A stretch of 64,000 nucleotides of DNA from Martinezella tropici (GTDB taxonomy: Bacteria > Pseudomonadota > Alphaproteobacteria > Rhizobiales > Rhizobiaceae): NCBI GenBank assembly GCA_000799755.1, contig JUHI01000029.1, positions 1-64,000 on the forward strand, read 5' to 3'. Positions 15,972 through 24,821 of the stretch are shown piece after piece. Each line of letters starts with the position of its first letter. Within the stretch, counting starts at the first letter, position 1. Both the position numbers and the translations under genes were made by a program. The notes beneath the pieces were generated by a model, which saw nothing but the letters and a program-made list of their open reading frames with translations, was not told the DNA's origin and made no database searches.

Positions 15972-17301
15972 AGACTATCTGGCCGATCCGGCCAGTCGAT
16001 TTGCGACGGTCGCAATGACCGATACGAACGGGCTCCTGCGCGGACAGATGGTGTCCGTCGGTAGTCTGAAGGGGATCGCGAAAAGCGGCATGGGCATGTC
16101 CCCCGTGACGCTGGCGCTCGATCCGACCGACGTGGTTCTGACCATTCCCGGCGTCTCCGATGGCACGTCGGATTTCCATGACGATCCCTTGATCATCGAC
16201 CCGTCGACCGTTCGCCACCTGCCATGGTCAAAGCCCGGTCACGATCTTTTGGTGCTGTCCAACTATTCAGGCGGAACGTCCGAGCTGTGCCCGCGTTCGA
16301 TCCTGAAGCGTGTGCTCGAGCGTATCGGCACTGCCGGATATGTGCCGCGCTACGGCATGGAGCTCGAATACACCCTTTTTGATGAAACGCCGGAAAGCGC
16401 GCGCGCCAAGGGCTATCGCAATCTCAAGACGGCCACGCAGCACAACAGCCACGATCTGGTGCTCTATCAGGTTCAGCAGACCGAGTGGTACGAGGCGGTC
16501 GCCGCCATGTGCGAGCCGCTGCGCATCGATCTTGCCAAGATGCATGAGGAGATCGGCGGCGGCTTCCTCGAGGCCTGCATCGCGGCGGGCGAAGGACTGG
16601 AGCCTGCCGATCAGCTTATCCTGCTTAAGAATTTTCTGCGTTCGCTGGCGCAAAGACAGGGAAGATGCGTCACCTTCATGCCGCGTTGGACGGAGGCAGC
16701 CGATAGCCAGTCGATCCATGTGCATATTTCGCTGAAGGATCGCGATGGGCAGGCGGTTTTTCACGATCCCACACAGAAGAATGGTGTGTCCCAGACATTT
16801 CGCCACTTCATCGGCGGGCTGCAGACGTATATCGGCGACTTGACGCTGCTCTTCCAGCCGACGGTCAATTCCTATCGCCGCTTTGCGCCCGGTACGTTTG
16901 CGCCGCCGGGCCTCAGTTGGGGTTTCGAAAATCGCACGACCTGCTTCCGCATCGTTGGTCATGACGCCGGCTCGCTGCGTGTCGAAAATCGGCTGCCCGG
17001 CGCCGATACCAACCCCTATCTGACCGTCGCAGCAACGGTCGCGGCCGGCATTGCCGGCATCCTGGAGCAGATAGAGCCAGAGGCGGAAACGATCGGCAAT
17101 GGTTACGCGCAGCAACCGGCGCGTGATTTCGCTCGATCGATGCCGGAGGCGATCGAACGCTTGCGTGGCTCGGACTTCGCCAAGGATTGGCTCGGCGCCC
17201 GGTTTGTCGAGGCTTTCGCCTCGACACGAGAAACTCAGCACAACGAGTTCCGTCGCAAGATTCCCGACGTGGAATTGGAGCGCTTCTTCGATTTGGGATG
17301 A
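15961..17301 (+). CDS. Glutamine synthetase-like ligase (gamma-glutamyl-amine synthetase type)
   Basis: This 446-aa protein has a beta-grasp N-terminal domain (MTDTNGLLRGQMVS) and the catalytic domain with YGMELEYTLFD, FMPRWTEAADSQSIHVHISL, SYRRFAPGTFAPPGLSWGFENRTTCFRI and VENRLPGADTNPYL, the Mg-ATP and glutamate motifs of the family. The length and sequence resemble PuuA/IpuC/GlnT-like ligases rather than housekeeping GlnA. Relatives attach glutamate to amines, including aniline in bacterial aniline degradation, so it could activate an amine substrate of this island (inference). It is embedded in the operon, overlapping tetR. Confidence 0.85.
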   Translation: MTIEDYLADPASRFATVAMTDTNGLLRGQMVSVGSLKGIAKSGMGMSPVTLALDPTDVVLTIPGVSDGTSDFHDDPLIIDPSTVRHLPWSKPGHDLLVLSNYSGGTSELCPRSILKRVLERIGTAGYVPRYGMELEYTLFDETPESARAKGYRNLKTATQHNSHDLVLYQVQQTEWYEAVAAMCEPLRIDLAKMHEEIGGGFLEACIAAGEGLEPADQLILLKNFLRSLAQRQGRCVTFMPRWTEAADSQSIHVHISLKDRDGQAVFHDPTQKNGVSQTFRHFIGGLQTYIGDLTLLFQPTVNSYRRFAPGTFAPPGLSWGFENRTTCFRIVGHDAGSLRVENRLPGADTNPYLTVAATVAAGIAGILEQIEPEAETIGNGYAQQPARDFARSMPEAIERLRGSDFAKDWLGARFVEAFASTRETQHNEFRRKIPDVELERFFDLG

Positions 17302-17307
17302 ACGCAT

Positions 17308-18459
17308 ATGGACACAGATCTTCGTGGCCTTTTCCTTGAGAGCATGAGCAGGGTCGCCTCTGCCGTGACCGTGGTGACGACGGATGGCGAGGCAGGCCGT
17401 TTCGGCGTCACAGTCTCATCCATGACATCTGTCTCGGCCGATACCAACAGGCCCTCCCTGCTGGTCAGCATTCATCATTTGAGCCCCGCCGGCGAGGCGA
17501 TCCGGAAAAACAAGCGGTTTTGCGCAAATGTGCTGAGCGGCAACCAGAGTTTCGTTTCGGATCTTTTTTCAGGACGCCTCAAGCATCTTGGCGATGACAG
17601 GTTCGCCGCGATCGGCTGGCATGGCAGCTCGAATGGATCTCCCGTCATCGACGGCGCCATCGTATCCCTCGATTGCGAGTTGAAGACGGCTCTGCTCTGG
17701 GGGACACACTTCATTCTTATCGGGGAAGTCGAGCAGATCGAGCTGTCCCGGCAACGTTCGCCGCTTGTTTACGCCAATCGCGGATACAGGCGCGCCGTTC
17801 CGATTGCGCCGGACGACGATCAGCCGCATAGCCCGGACAATGTGTTGCGCGTCGGCTTTTTTGTGACCCTCGGACCGGAATTCGTGCCGCCGCTCGTTGC
17901 CGATTTCGCTGGCCAGACACCAGGTGTCGACATTCGCCTTTTGGAAGCGGACCATGATGATTTGATCGAGCAGATGCGTGCCGGTAAGATTGAGGCTGCG
18001 ATTACGTTCGGGTCGATCGAGGAGCCGGAACTCGATAGCGAACTCCTGTGCGCGCCGGCGCCGCATGCACTCTTGAGCTCCGACCATCCGTTGGCGGAAA
18101 GGCCCAGCCTTCGCCTTGCCGACCTTGCCGAGCTACCGATGATCCTGCTCGATCATCCCTCTGTTCGCAGTGCGACCGCGGCGCTGTTTCAGCGCAACGG
18201 ATCGAAGCCCGTCATTCGGCTGCAATCGCCCTCGCTCGCTATGGTGAGGGGGCTTGTGGCACAAGGCCTCGGATATTCGATCGTGCCGCAGAAGCCGCAG
18301 AACCGAACCGCACCCGACGGTCGGGAAATTCGCGCCATACCGCTGGATGAGGATTTTCCGGAAGGGGCCGTTATAGCGGTCACGCAGCGTCGAGATCGGC
18401 AAAGCGATCTGGCCAAGGATTTCATTGAAAAGTGCAGGATCTCGTTCAAGCGCGCCTGA
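17308..18459 (+). CDS. Flavin reductase fused to a LysR-type substrate-binding domain
   Basis: This 383-aa protein has a flavin reductase-like domain at residues 1-165 (MSRVASAVTVVTTDGEAGRFGVT, SSMTSVS, SLLVSIHHLSPAGEAIRKNKRFCANVL, SGSP-like NGSPVIDGAIVSLDCEL). After a short linker, residues 178-383 read as a LysR effector domain (LRVGFFVTLGPEFVPPLVADF, DDLIEQMRAGKIEAAITFG, SSDHPLAERPSLRLADLAELPMI, MVRGLVAQGLGYSIVP). No helix-turn-helix is present. The known p-hydroxyphenylacetate hydroxylase reductase C1 of Acinetobacter is likewise a reductase fused to a regulator-derived (MarR-like) ligand domain that gates activity. A comparable substrate-gated reductase is proposed here. Confidence 0.88.
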   Translation: MDTDLRGLFLESMSRVASAVTVVTTDGEAGRFGVTVSSMTSVSADTNRPSLLVSIHHLSPAGEAIRKNKRFCANVLSGNQSFVSDLFSGRLKHLGDDRFAAIGWHGSSNGSPVIDGAIVSLDCELKTALLWGTHFILIGEVEQIELSRQRSPLVYANRGYRRAVPIAPDDDQPHSPDNVLRVGFFVTLGPEFVPPLVADFAGQTPGVDIRLLEADHDDLIEQMRAGKIEAAITFGSIEEPELDSELLCAPAPHALLSSDHPLAERPSLRLADLAELPMILLDHPSVRSATAALFQRNGSKPVIRLQSPSLAMVRGLVAQGLGYSIVPQKPQNRTAPDGREIRAIPLDEDFPEGAVIAVTQRRDRQSDLAKDFIEKCRISFKRA

Positions 18460-18550
18460 GGGGGAACGGCGCGCATTGATGCGGGAATTGACAGGAGAAT
18501 ACCAAAATAGATGCCGCTGAGAGCGGCAAGATGGGAGAGGGGAATACAAT

Positions 18551-20008
18551 ATGGCTCAGGAAGAAGCTATCGACATGAGTGGTGTCGGAAGTAATCAACT
18601 TCGTAAGAACTCGCTCGGGCTGATCGCCGTCACCTTCATGGTGATTTCGGCGGCGGCCCCGCTGACGGGGGTTGCCGGCGCCATGCCGTTGGCCTTCATG
18701 CTCGGCAACGGTGCGGGCATTCCCGCGACCTTCATCTTCGTGACGCTGGTGATGCTAGCCTTTGCCGTCGGCTACGTCACCATGTCGCGTTATGTCACCA
18801 ATGCCGGCGCCTTCTATGCCTACGCGGCGCGCGGCCTTGGCGGCCGTGTTGCCGGCGCGGTCGCGGTGACCGCTTTGGTTGCCTATAACGCCATGCAGTT
18901 CGGACTGATTGGCCTATTCGGTGGCATTGCCGCCGGTATCTTCGGGTCGTTTGGACTGGTGCTGCCCTGGTGGGTATGGAGCTTGCTTGCCATCCTGCTG
19001 GTGGGCTTCCTCGGCTACCGTCAGGTCGACCTGTCGGCCAAGGTGCTCGTCTTCGTCGTCGCGCTCGAATATCTCGTGGTGCTGATCGTCGATTTCGCGA
19101 TCCTCGGCAAAGGCGGTGCAAGCGGGCTTGCGCTCAACGTCTTCGATGCGAACGTCGTTTTTTCTGGCTCGCTGACGGCGGCGATCCTCTTCTGCATGGG
19201 GTGCTTCATCGGCTTCGAGGCGACCACCATCTATGCCGAGGAGGCGCGTGATCCTGAAAGAACGATCCCGCGGGCCACCTATCTGTCCGTGCTGATGATC
19301 GGCATCTTCTTCATCTTTACCACCTGGTTGATGATTGTCGGCATCGGTGCGGACAAGCTCATTCCGACCATCCAGGGACTATCTGACCCGTCGGCGTTCT
19401 TCTTTAATCTTGCCGGCCAGTATGCCGGCGGTACAGTCGCAAATATCGCCGGCATTCTTCTGGTTTCCAGCCTGTTTGCGGCGCTCTCGGCCTTTCACAA
19501 CTACATCGCGCGCTACAGCTATGTTGCGGGTCGCGAAGGCTTGCTGCCCGAGGTATTCGGTCGGACGCATGATACCCATCAGAGCCCGCATGTCGGTTCG
19601 GTGACGCAGACCGCCGGAGCATTGATCGTCCTGGCATTCTTCGCCGGTCTTGGCCTCGACCCGGTCCTGAACATGTTCACCTGGATCAGCCAGATCGGAA
19701 CCCTGGGCGTGCTTGGCATGATGACCGTCACCTCGATCGCCGTCATCGCGTTCTTTCGCCGTACGGACCACAATGCGTCGGCGTTGACGACGCTGATCCT
19801 GCCGCTTGCGTCAGGATTGGTGATGGCAGCTCTGTTCGTCTACATCTTCCTGCATTTCGGCGATCTGACCGGTACGACCGGCGGCGTGCTCGGCATCATC
19901 CTGCCCTCACTGATCCCGCTTGCGGCGATCGTCGGCTATTTCCTCGCGATGCGTCTGCAACGCGCCGATCCGGCGCGCTTTGCCAATATGGGACACAATC
20001 GGAGTTAA
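18551..20008 (+). CDS. APC-superfamily amino acid/amine permease
   Basis: This 485-aa inner-membrane protein has about 12 hydrophobic helices. TM1 carries the broken-helix motif typical of APC carriers (FMVISAAAPLTGVAGAMPLA), and helix 6 has FCMGCFIGFEATTIYAEEARDPERTIPRA, the conserved FxGFE...EE segment. It probably imports the island's substrate or an amine intermediate. It lies 91 bases after the reductase fusion gene, with purine-rich GGGAGAGGGG shortly before the ATG, and closes the second operon. Confidence 0.9.
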   Translation: MAQEEAIDMSGVGSNQLRKNSLGLIAVTFMVISAAAPLTGVAGAMPLAFMLGNGAGIPATFIFVTLVMLAFAVGYVTMSRYVTNAGAFYAYAARGLGGRVAGAVAVTALVAYNAMQFGLIGLFGGIAAGIFGSFGLVLPWWVWSLLAILLVGFLGYRQVDLSAKVLVFVVALEYLVVLIVDFAILGKGGASGLALNVFDANVVFSGSLTAAILFCMGCFIGFEATTIYAEEARDPERTIPRATYLSVLMIGIFFIFTTWLMIVGIGADKLIPTIQGLSDPSAFFFNLAGQYAGGTVANIAGILLVSSLFAALSAFHNYIARYSYVAGREGLLPEVFGRTHDTHQSPHVGSVTQTAGALIVLAFFAGLGLDPVLNMFTWISQIGTLGVLGMMTVTSIAVIAFFRRTDHNASALTTLILPLASGLVMAALFVYIFLHFGDLTGTTGGVLGIILPSLIPLAAIVGYFLAMRLQRADPARFANMGHNRS

Positions 20009-20021
20009 GTAGAGGCAGGCT

Positions 20022-20037
20022 CCATCTGTCCAGATGG
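20022..20037 (+). terminator. Small hairpin after the permease gene, weak terminator candidate
   Basis: CCATCTG (20022-20028) and CAGATGG (20031-20037) form a perfect 7-bp stem with a 2-base loop, 13 bases after the permease stop. No T-run follows, so termination is uncertain. Confidence 0.35.
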
Positions 20038-20126
20038 CTCGCGATTGCATACGTCATATCCTGGCGCCAAATTCTACATGGGCGCCGGGCTCTCCTAAGA
20101 AAGGCCATGACTCGTGAGAATGATCA

Positions 20127-20663
20127 TCAACGAACACCCAAAGTTCGATTGCAACAGATCTTCTTTGCCGCAAGGTCGATAATGTCGTTGCTGTTACGAG
20201 TTCGGGACGTACCGTAATTCCGGATCGCGACGTCTGCTCCACCGTAGGCGATCGTATGAACCCGTGCTTCGCTCGTGCGGATGACCTTCAAGAACAAGGC
20301 ATTCATGGTGTCGAACATACCAACCGTCGTCGGCTTGGTACAGGTTTTGGGCTTGTAGCTGTCGCTGACCCGGTCCGTGACCAGGAAAAGCACCTTCTGG
20401 CGGTTGGAACCGGTCGTGCCGGCGCCACCCGTTGCGATGATCGGGCTTCGCCGCGTCAGCATCGTGTCGAAGCTCGTATTCTGGTCGTTGTCATAGCCCT
20501 GACAGGGAAACGTCATCAGGTTGGCGGGGCCCGACGTGTTTTCGACCTGTGTCATATCCGATGACAGCGGTGATACGCCTGTCGGACCGACATTTTCTAC
20601 CCGTGTGCCGTATGTATAGACCGCCATGCGGTAATGATCGGGCGCTACCCGGCTGGCGGCCAA
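20127..20663 (-). pseudogene. TadG-like pilus assembly protein fragment
   Basis: The open frame of about 178 aa resembles the C-terminal half of TadG (Flp pilus assembly, VWA-like domain): DHYRMAVYTYGTRVENVG, VSPLSSDMTQVE, SFDTMLTR, KVLFLVTDRVSDSY, FDTMNALFLKVIRT. The TadE/G N-terminal transmembrane segment and the VWA MIDAS start are missing, and upstream the frame is closed by stops. It stands alone with no other tad genes, between two catabolic operons, so it is most likely a relic of a genome rearrangement. Confidence 0.65.
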
Positions 20664-20852
20664 CCTTCTCGAATTAGCATCTGATGCCTGCGATGCCGCC
20701 GTCTATGACGCTGTTGCCAATAGGAGGAAGCCGCCCGGCCACCGGCCATTGCGATGACAATCAGGCGAATCCGTTCTTCGTAACTTATCTACCCCCCACT
20801 TTCACGCTTGCGGAGAGGATGGTCGTCTAATTATCAGATTTCAGCATGAATT

Positions 20853-20887
20853 CATTCGATTTATGTGGATTGTTATATGATCGAATG
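20853..20887. promoter_or_regulatory. Inverted repeat in the promoter region of the aldehyde dehydrogenase
   Basis: CATTCGAT (20853-20860) and ATCGAATG (20880-20887) are perfect 8-bp arms separated by 19 bases, 62 bases before the ALDH start in an AT-rich region. The spacing would put the arms on the same DNA face roughly three turns apart. The binding protein is unknown, and this site differs from the GntR palindrome. Confidence 0.4.
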
Positions 20888-20949
20888 AGTTGCATCCATT
20901 GGACGTCCAACTGCTGGACCAGAAAATTTCGCGTGGGGGAGGTGTCCAG

Positions 20950-22380
20950 ATGACGATGAATTCCGATGTTTCGCTGTTTATAGGGGGCAACTGGAGATCG
21001 ACGCCGGAGACGCTGCCGATCGTAAACCCGGCGAACGAAGATGTTATCGGAAGCGTCGCTGTCGCAGGCCCTGAGGATCTTGAGGACGCGCTGGCTGCTG
21101 CTGGCGATGGCTTCCGGATCTGGAGCCAGACCTCTCCGTGGAAGCGATCTGAAATCATCCTCAAAGCCTGTGCGCTCATGCGGGAGCGCATCGAGGACAT
21201 TGCCCGTTCGATCACATTGGAGAACGGCAAGTCGTTGTCGGAAGCGCGGCTCGAAGTCGTCCGCGGTTGCGAGTTCTTCGAATGGGATGCGGGCGAATGC
21301 GTCCGTCTCTATGGCCGCGTGATCCCCAGCGAACCGGGTATCCGTTACATGGTCGTGCATGAGCCGATCGGCCCGGTCGCTGCCTTTTCGCCGTGGAATT
21401 TTCCAATGAGCCAACCGGCACGCAAGATTGCGGGTGCCATTGCCTCTGGATGTTCCGTCATCATGAAGGCTTCCGAGGAGACGCCAAGCGGCGTCATGCA
21501 TATCGCCCGCGCTTTCGAGGACGCTGGTCTGCCACCAGGCGTACTCAATCTCGTGTTTGGGATTCCGGCCAGAATATCCGAGTTCCTGATCCCCCGCCCC
21601 GAGATCCGGATGATCGCCTTTACCGGTTCGACTGCCGTCGGCAAGCATCTGACCGAAATTGCCGCGCGGCATATGAAGCCGGCATTGATGGAGCTTGGCG
21701 GCCACGCGCCCGTGATTGTCTGTGACGACGCTGACCCCGTGGCTGCGGGTATCGCAAGTGCGACCCGCAAATATCGCAATTCCGGCCAGGTCTGCACATC
21801 GCCGACGCGTTTCTTCGTTCACGAGAGCATCTATGATCGCTTCACGGCGGCCTTCGTCGAGAAGGCGCGGTCTATCAAAGTCGGGGACGGTCTGGATCCG
21901 GCGACGCAGATGGGGCCTGTTGCAAACGACCGCCGTATCGAGGCGCTGCAGGCGCTCGTCGACGACGGCCGCGCAAAGGGTGCAAAGGTCCTGTGCGGCG
22001 GTCACAGGCTGGACAGGCGCGGTTATTTCTTCGCGCCAACAGTGATGGCGGAACTTCCGGAAGGCGCGCGAGCCATGCAAGAGGAGCCCTTTGGCCCGTT
22101 GGCGCTGATCAATCCGGTGCGCTCGATAGACGAGGCCCTTGAGCAAGCAAATGCGCTTCCCGTCGGGCTTGCCGCCTATGGATTTGCGCGCTCGGCAGCC
22201 AATGTCGACCGCATCGCGCGCGGCCTTGAAGCCGGCAATGTATCGATCAACACGTTGGAAGCATCCCGTGCCGAGACGCCGTTCGGCGGCGTCAAGGAAA
22301 GCGGCCTTGGGCGTGAGGGAGGAGTGGAAGGCATCCTTCACTACACGATCGCGAAGAATATCTCGCATCTCATCGACTGA
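20950..22380 (+). CDS. NAD(P)-dependent aldehyde dehydrogenase (GabD-like)
   Basis: This 476-aa protein is a full-length aldehyde dehydrogenase. It has FSPWNFPMSQPARK (cofactor binding), FTGSTAVGKHL, general base Glu248 in MELGGHAPV and nucleophile Cys282 in GQVCTSPTRF. It resembles succinate-semialdehyde dehydrogenases. In this island an alternative substrate is a ring-cleavage semialdehyde such as 2-aminomuconate semialdehyde, the product after 3-hydroxyanthranilate cleavage and decarboxylation (inference). The ATG at 20950 has GGGGGAGG upstream. It is transcribed alone and convergent with the minus-strand operon. Confidence 0.88.
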   Translation: MTMNSDVSLFIGGNWRSTPETLPIVNPANEDVIGSVAVAGPEDLEDALAAAGDGFRIWSQTSPWKRSEIILKACALMRERIEDIARSITLENGKSLSEARLEVVRGCEFFEWDAGECVRLYGRVIPSEPGIRYMVVHEPIGPVAAFSPWNFPMSQPARKIAGAIASGCSVIMKASEETPSGVMHIARAFEDAGLPPGVLNLVFGIPARISEFLIPRPEIRMIAFTGSTAVGKHLTEIAARHMKPALMELGGHAPVIVCDDADPVAAGIASATRKYRNSGQVCTSPTRFFVHESIYDRFTAAFVEKARSIKVGDGLDPATQMGPVANDRRIEALQALVDDGRAKGAKVLCGGHRLDRRGYFFAPTVMAELPEGARAMQEEPFGPLALINPVRSIDEALEQANALPVGLAAYGFARSAANVDRIARGLEAGNVSINTLEASRAETPFGGVKESGLGREGGVEGILHYTIAKNISHLID

Positions 22381-22417
22381 TGTCGATTAGTGAAGACGGG
22401 TTGAAGGTGGTTGCCTC

Positions 22418-23308
22418 TCAGCCACCTACCATCGTCAGCAATGCTTGAGAGAGGGCCGTTTCCTCGTTTCGCAGTTCCATCAGGATGTCGAAATGATTGC
22501 GTTCGGGGACTTCGAGCGTCTGTACCGGATGGCCGAGATCCTTCCATGCTTCGGCAAAGGCAGCCGATTGGCGCTTGAAGCCGGGCGCCTCCTTCTCGGC
22601 CCATGCGACCAATACCGGGCAGCCGCGTCGCGGCAGATGCCGAATTGGGCTCAAGCTGTCGATCTGCTGTTCATCGAGCGAAAGCCATTCCTGCGGAAAG
22701 CTGGCCGCCAGCGGCGCAAGTTCGAATAGGCCGCTCATCGGCAAGGCTGATTTCACAAGGTTTTCCGGCACGCCGAAATCCTGATGCCATCCTCCAGCCA
22801 GCAGCATGCCAGTAAGGTGTCCGCCGGCTGAGCTGCCGCCGATATGGATACGGTCGCGATCGATGCCGTAGCGGTCTGCGTTTCGCCAGAGAAAGGCGAG
22901 GGCCGTGCGGACTTCGCGGACGATCTGCGAGAGGCTGACCGTCGGCGCAAGACGATAGTCGACGACCGCAGTCATAATACCCGCCTTGGCCAGCATGCCG
23001 GCCATCATCGCGGAATCGTATTTCGACAAAGCCCGCCAATAGCCGCCGTGCACGAAGAGGAAGACCGGGCGCGGCGCGGTGTCGGGGCGCGGTCCGAAAA
23101 TATCGAGCGTCTGCTGGCTTTCGTCGTCATAGACGATATCGCCAAAGCGCAACCAATCGCCCCGGACTTCGTCAGATGTCTCGCGATAGGCGCGCATCTC
23201 ATCCGGGAAGCGGTCGCCGACGGTGGCACGTGCATTGTAGTCGACATCCAGCCGTTCTCGCGGCCAGCTTCCCTCCGCAATCAGCGTATTGGCGAAGCGG
23301 TTCATCAT
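22418..23308 (-). CDS. Alpha/beta hydrolase, kynurenine-formamidase-like
   Basis: This 296-aa hydrolase has the HGG oxyanion motif (FVHGGYWRALSK), nucleophile in IHIGGSSAGGH, an acidic residue near LVAWAEKE and catalytic His in PERNHFDILMEL. The HGGYW plus GSSAGGH combination is characteristic of the arylformamidase/kynurenine formamidase branch of the hormone-sensitive-lipase group. It is the last gene of the minus-strand operon that also encodes 3-hydroxyanthranilate dioxygenase. Deformylation of an aromatic N-formyl compound therefore fits the context, though a simple esterase role is possible. Confidence 0.8.
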   Translation of the reverse strand: MMNRFANTLIAEGSWPRERLDVDYNARATVGDRFPDEMRAYRETSDEVRGDWLRFGDIVYDDESQQTLDIFGPRPDTAPRPVFLFVHGGYWRALSKYDSAMMAGMLAKAGIMTAVVDYRLAPTVSLSQIVREVRTALAFLWRNADRYGIDRDRIHIGGSSAGGHLTGMLLAGGWHQDFGVPENLVKSALPMSGLFELAPLAASFPQEWLSLDEQQIDSLSPIRHLPRRGCPVLVAWAEKEAPGFKRQSAAFAEAWKDLGHPVQTLEVPERNHFDILMELRNEETALSQALLTMVGG

Positions 23309-23326
23309 TTCCTCCTCATGGGGATA

Positions 23327-24133
23327 TTAAAGGACGAGGCCGCCGGCCCGGTTTTCGATCAATCGGACAATGTTGAGCGCGGTCATCTCGGATGATTTCG
23401 GATTGGTCGCCAGGGGCCGGTTCTGCAAGCGGATCTCAAGCTTGCCGAAATCGCCCTCCGCATGGATTTCGTGGGCATTGAGCTCGACATGCGGATCCGC
23501 AATCAACGTCACGCGCGTGTGATCCATGCCGATGCCGGCAAGCGAGGTGATAATTGTCGCATTGGCATTCTGCGGGAAACGGTCGGCCGCTTCGCGCGCG
23601 GTCCCTTCGAAAAAGGAGAACGGCGCCTGTAGCGCGTCGAGGTCGCAAAGCTCCTCCGCCGCCGTCCCGCGCCAGGCTTTTGTAGGCTTGACGATGCGAT
23701 GCTCGACGCCTGAGAGATTGAGCCTGGATGCCGCCGCAAGCGCGTCGATGCCACCGAGCGCGCCTGGGGGCACCAGCAGCTGCCGGCGTTGGATCTCGGC
23801 AAGTGCCACCAGCTCGGACAGAATTGTCTCATCAGTCAGGGCGGAGGTGGAGGAGACCGCAAAATCCATGCCGGCCGAAAACGCCGCGCGGGCAAAGGGT
23901 AGCACGCTTGCTCGCCCCGCCGCTTCGACGACCAGTGTCGCGCCTGTCGCCGCAAGATCGCCGGGCTCTTTGATCAGCCGTGCGCCGGCAGGCAACGCCA
24001 CGCGCTCACGCTCCAGATCGCGGACGGCCACCGCAACGATAGCAACGGGAGAGTGGCGGTCCGCCAGAAGCGAGGCGACGCGCTGATTGATGGCTCCCCA
24101 GCCGACAAGACAGATCGCTTCAGATTCCGACAT
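23327..24133 (-). CDS. L-aspartate dehydrogenase family protein (NadX-like)
   Basis: This 268-aa protein has an N-terminal Rossmann motif (ICLVGWGAINQRVASLLADR) and a C-terminal domain with PPGALGGIDALAA, FPQNANATIITSLAGIGMDHTRVTLIADP, HAEGDFGKLEIRLQNRPLATNP and SSEMTALNIVRLIE, matching aspartate dehydrogenases. These interconvert aspartate and iminoaspartate/oxaloacetate with NAD(P). In a catabolic operon it may deaminate an aspartate-like product of N-heterocycle breakdown rather than feed NAD synthesis; this is inference. Its start overlaps the livF-like gene by 14 bases, showing co-transcription. Confidence 0.85.
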   Translation of the reverse strand: MSESEAICLVGWGAINQRVASLLADRHSPVAIVAVAVRDLERERVALPAGARLIKEPGDLAATGATLVVEAAGRASVLPFARAAFSAGMDFAVSSTSALTDETILSELVALAEIQRRQLLVPPGALGGIDALAAASRLNLSGVEHRIVKPTKAWRGTAAEELCDLDALQAPFSFFEGTAREAADRFPQNANATIITSLAGIGMDHTRVTLIADPHVELNAHEIHAEGDFGKLEIRLQNRPLATNPKSSEMTALNIVRLIENRAGGLVL

Positions 24134-24821
24134 AACCCTGCACCTGCTGAAAATCCCGATCGAGATCGGCGCCGTTGCCCGACCAGACGCTTCGTCCCTT
24201 CTCGATAATATAATGCCGATCGGCCAGCCGCTTCAGCACGGCGAGATTCTTGTCGACAAGGAGGATCGCCTGACCGGCTGTACGCAATTTTCCGATGACA
24301 TCCCAGATTTCCGCGCGAATGACCGGGGCAAGCCCCTCGGTCGCCTCATCGAGAATGAGAAGCCATGGATTGGTCATCAGGGCCCGGCCTATGGCGAGCA
24401 TCTGCTGTTCGCCGCCGGAAAGCGTGCCGGCCGCCTGCTCGGCGCGTTCGCGCAGGCGCGGAAACAGCGCATACACCCGCTCCAGCGTCCAGCCGTCTGC
24501 GTATTTCTGCCGGTTGGCGGCGGTGGCCACGAGATTCTCCCGAACGGTCAGTGTCGAAAAGATCTGGCGTCCTTCGGGCACGAGGCCAACGCCGAGCCGC
24601 GCCACACGCTCCGGCGGTTGTCGGGTGATCGGTTGGCCGCCGATCGTCACCCTGCCGCCGCGTGCAGGGACGAGACCCATGATCGTCTTGATCGATGTCG
24701 TCTTTCCCATGCCGTTGCGACCCATCAAGGTGACGCATTCGCCTTTGGCCACTTCGAACGAGACATCGAACAGCACCTGGCTGTGGCCATAGCCGGCTTG
24801 AAGTCCTTCGACACTCAGCAT
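24120..24821 (-). CDS. livF: Branched-chain-type ABC transporter ATPase (LivF-like)
   Basis: This 233-aa ATPase has Walker A GRNGMGKTT, the Q-loop region VPEGRQIFSTLTVRENL, signature LSGGEQQML and Walker B LLILDEATEGLAP. The H-loop region reads LLVDKNLAVL, with Asn-Leu in place of the usual Gln-Asn-Val, a common LivF variant. It is the second ATPase of the HAAT-type importer encoded by the same operon and overlaps both neighbours. The substrate is probably an aromatic or amino-acid-like compound used by the island. Confidence 0.9.
   Translation of the reverse strand: MLSVEGLQAGYGHSQVLFDVSFEVAKGECVTLMGRNGMGKTTSIKTIMGLVPARGGRVTIGGQPITRQPPERVARLGVGLVPEGRQIFSTLTVRENLVATAANRQKYADGWTLERVYALFPRLRERAEQAAGTLSGGEQQMLAIGRALMTNPWLLILDEATEGLAPVIRAEIWDVIGKLRTAGQAILLVDKNLAVLKRLADRHYIIEKGRSVWSGNGADLDRDFQQVQGYVGI

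Noticed and set aside
20827..22368. Minus-strand open frame of 513 codons
   Set aside because: It mirrors the aldehyde dehydrogenase gene, which has all catalytic residues; the antisense protein has no recognisable domain.
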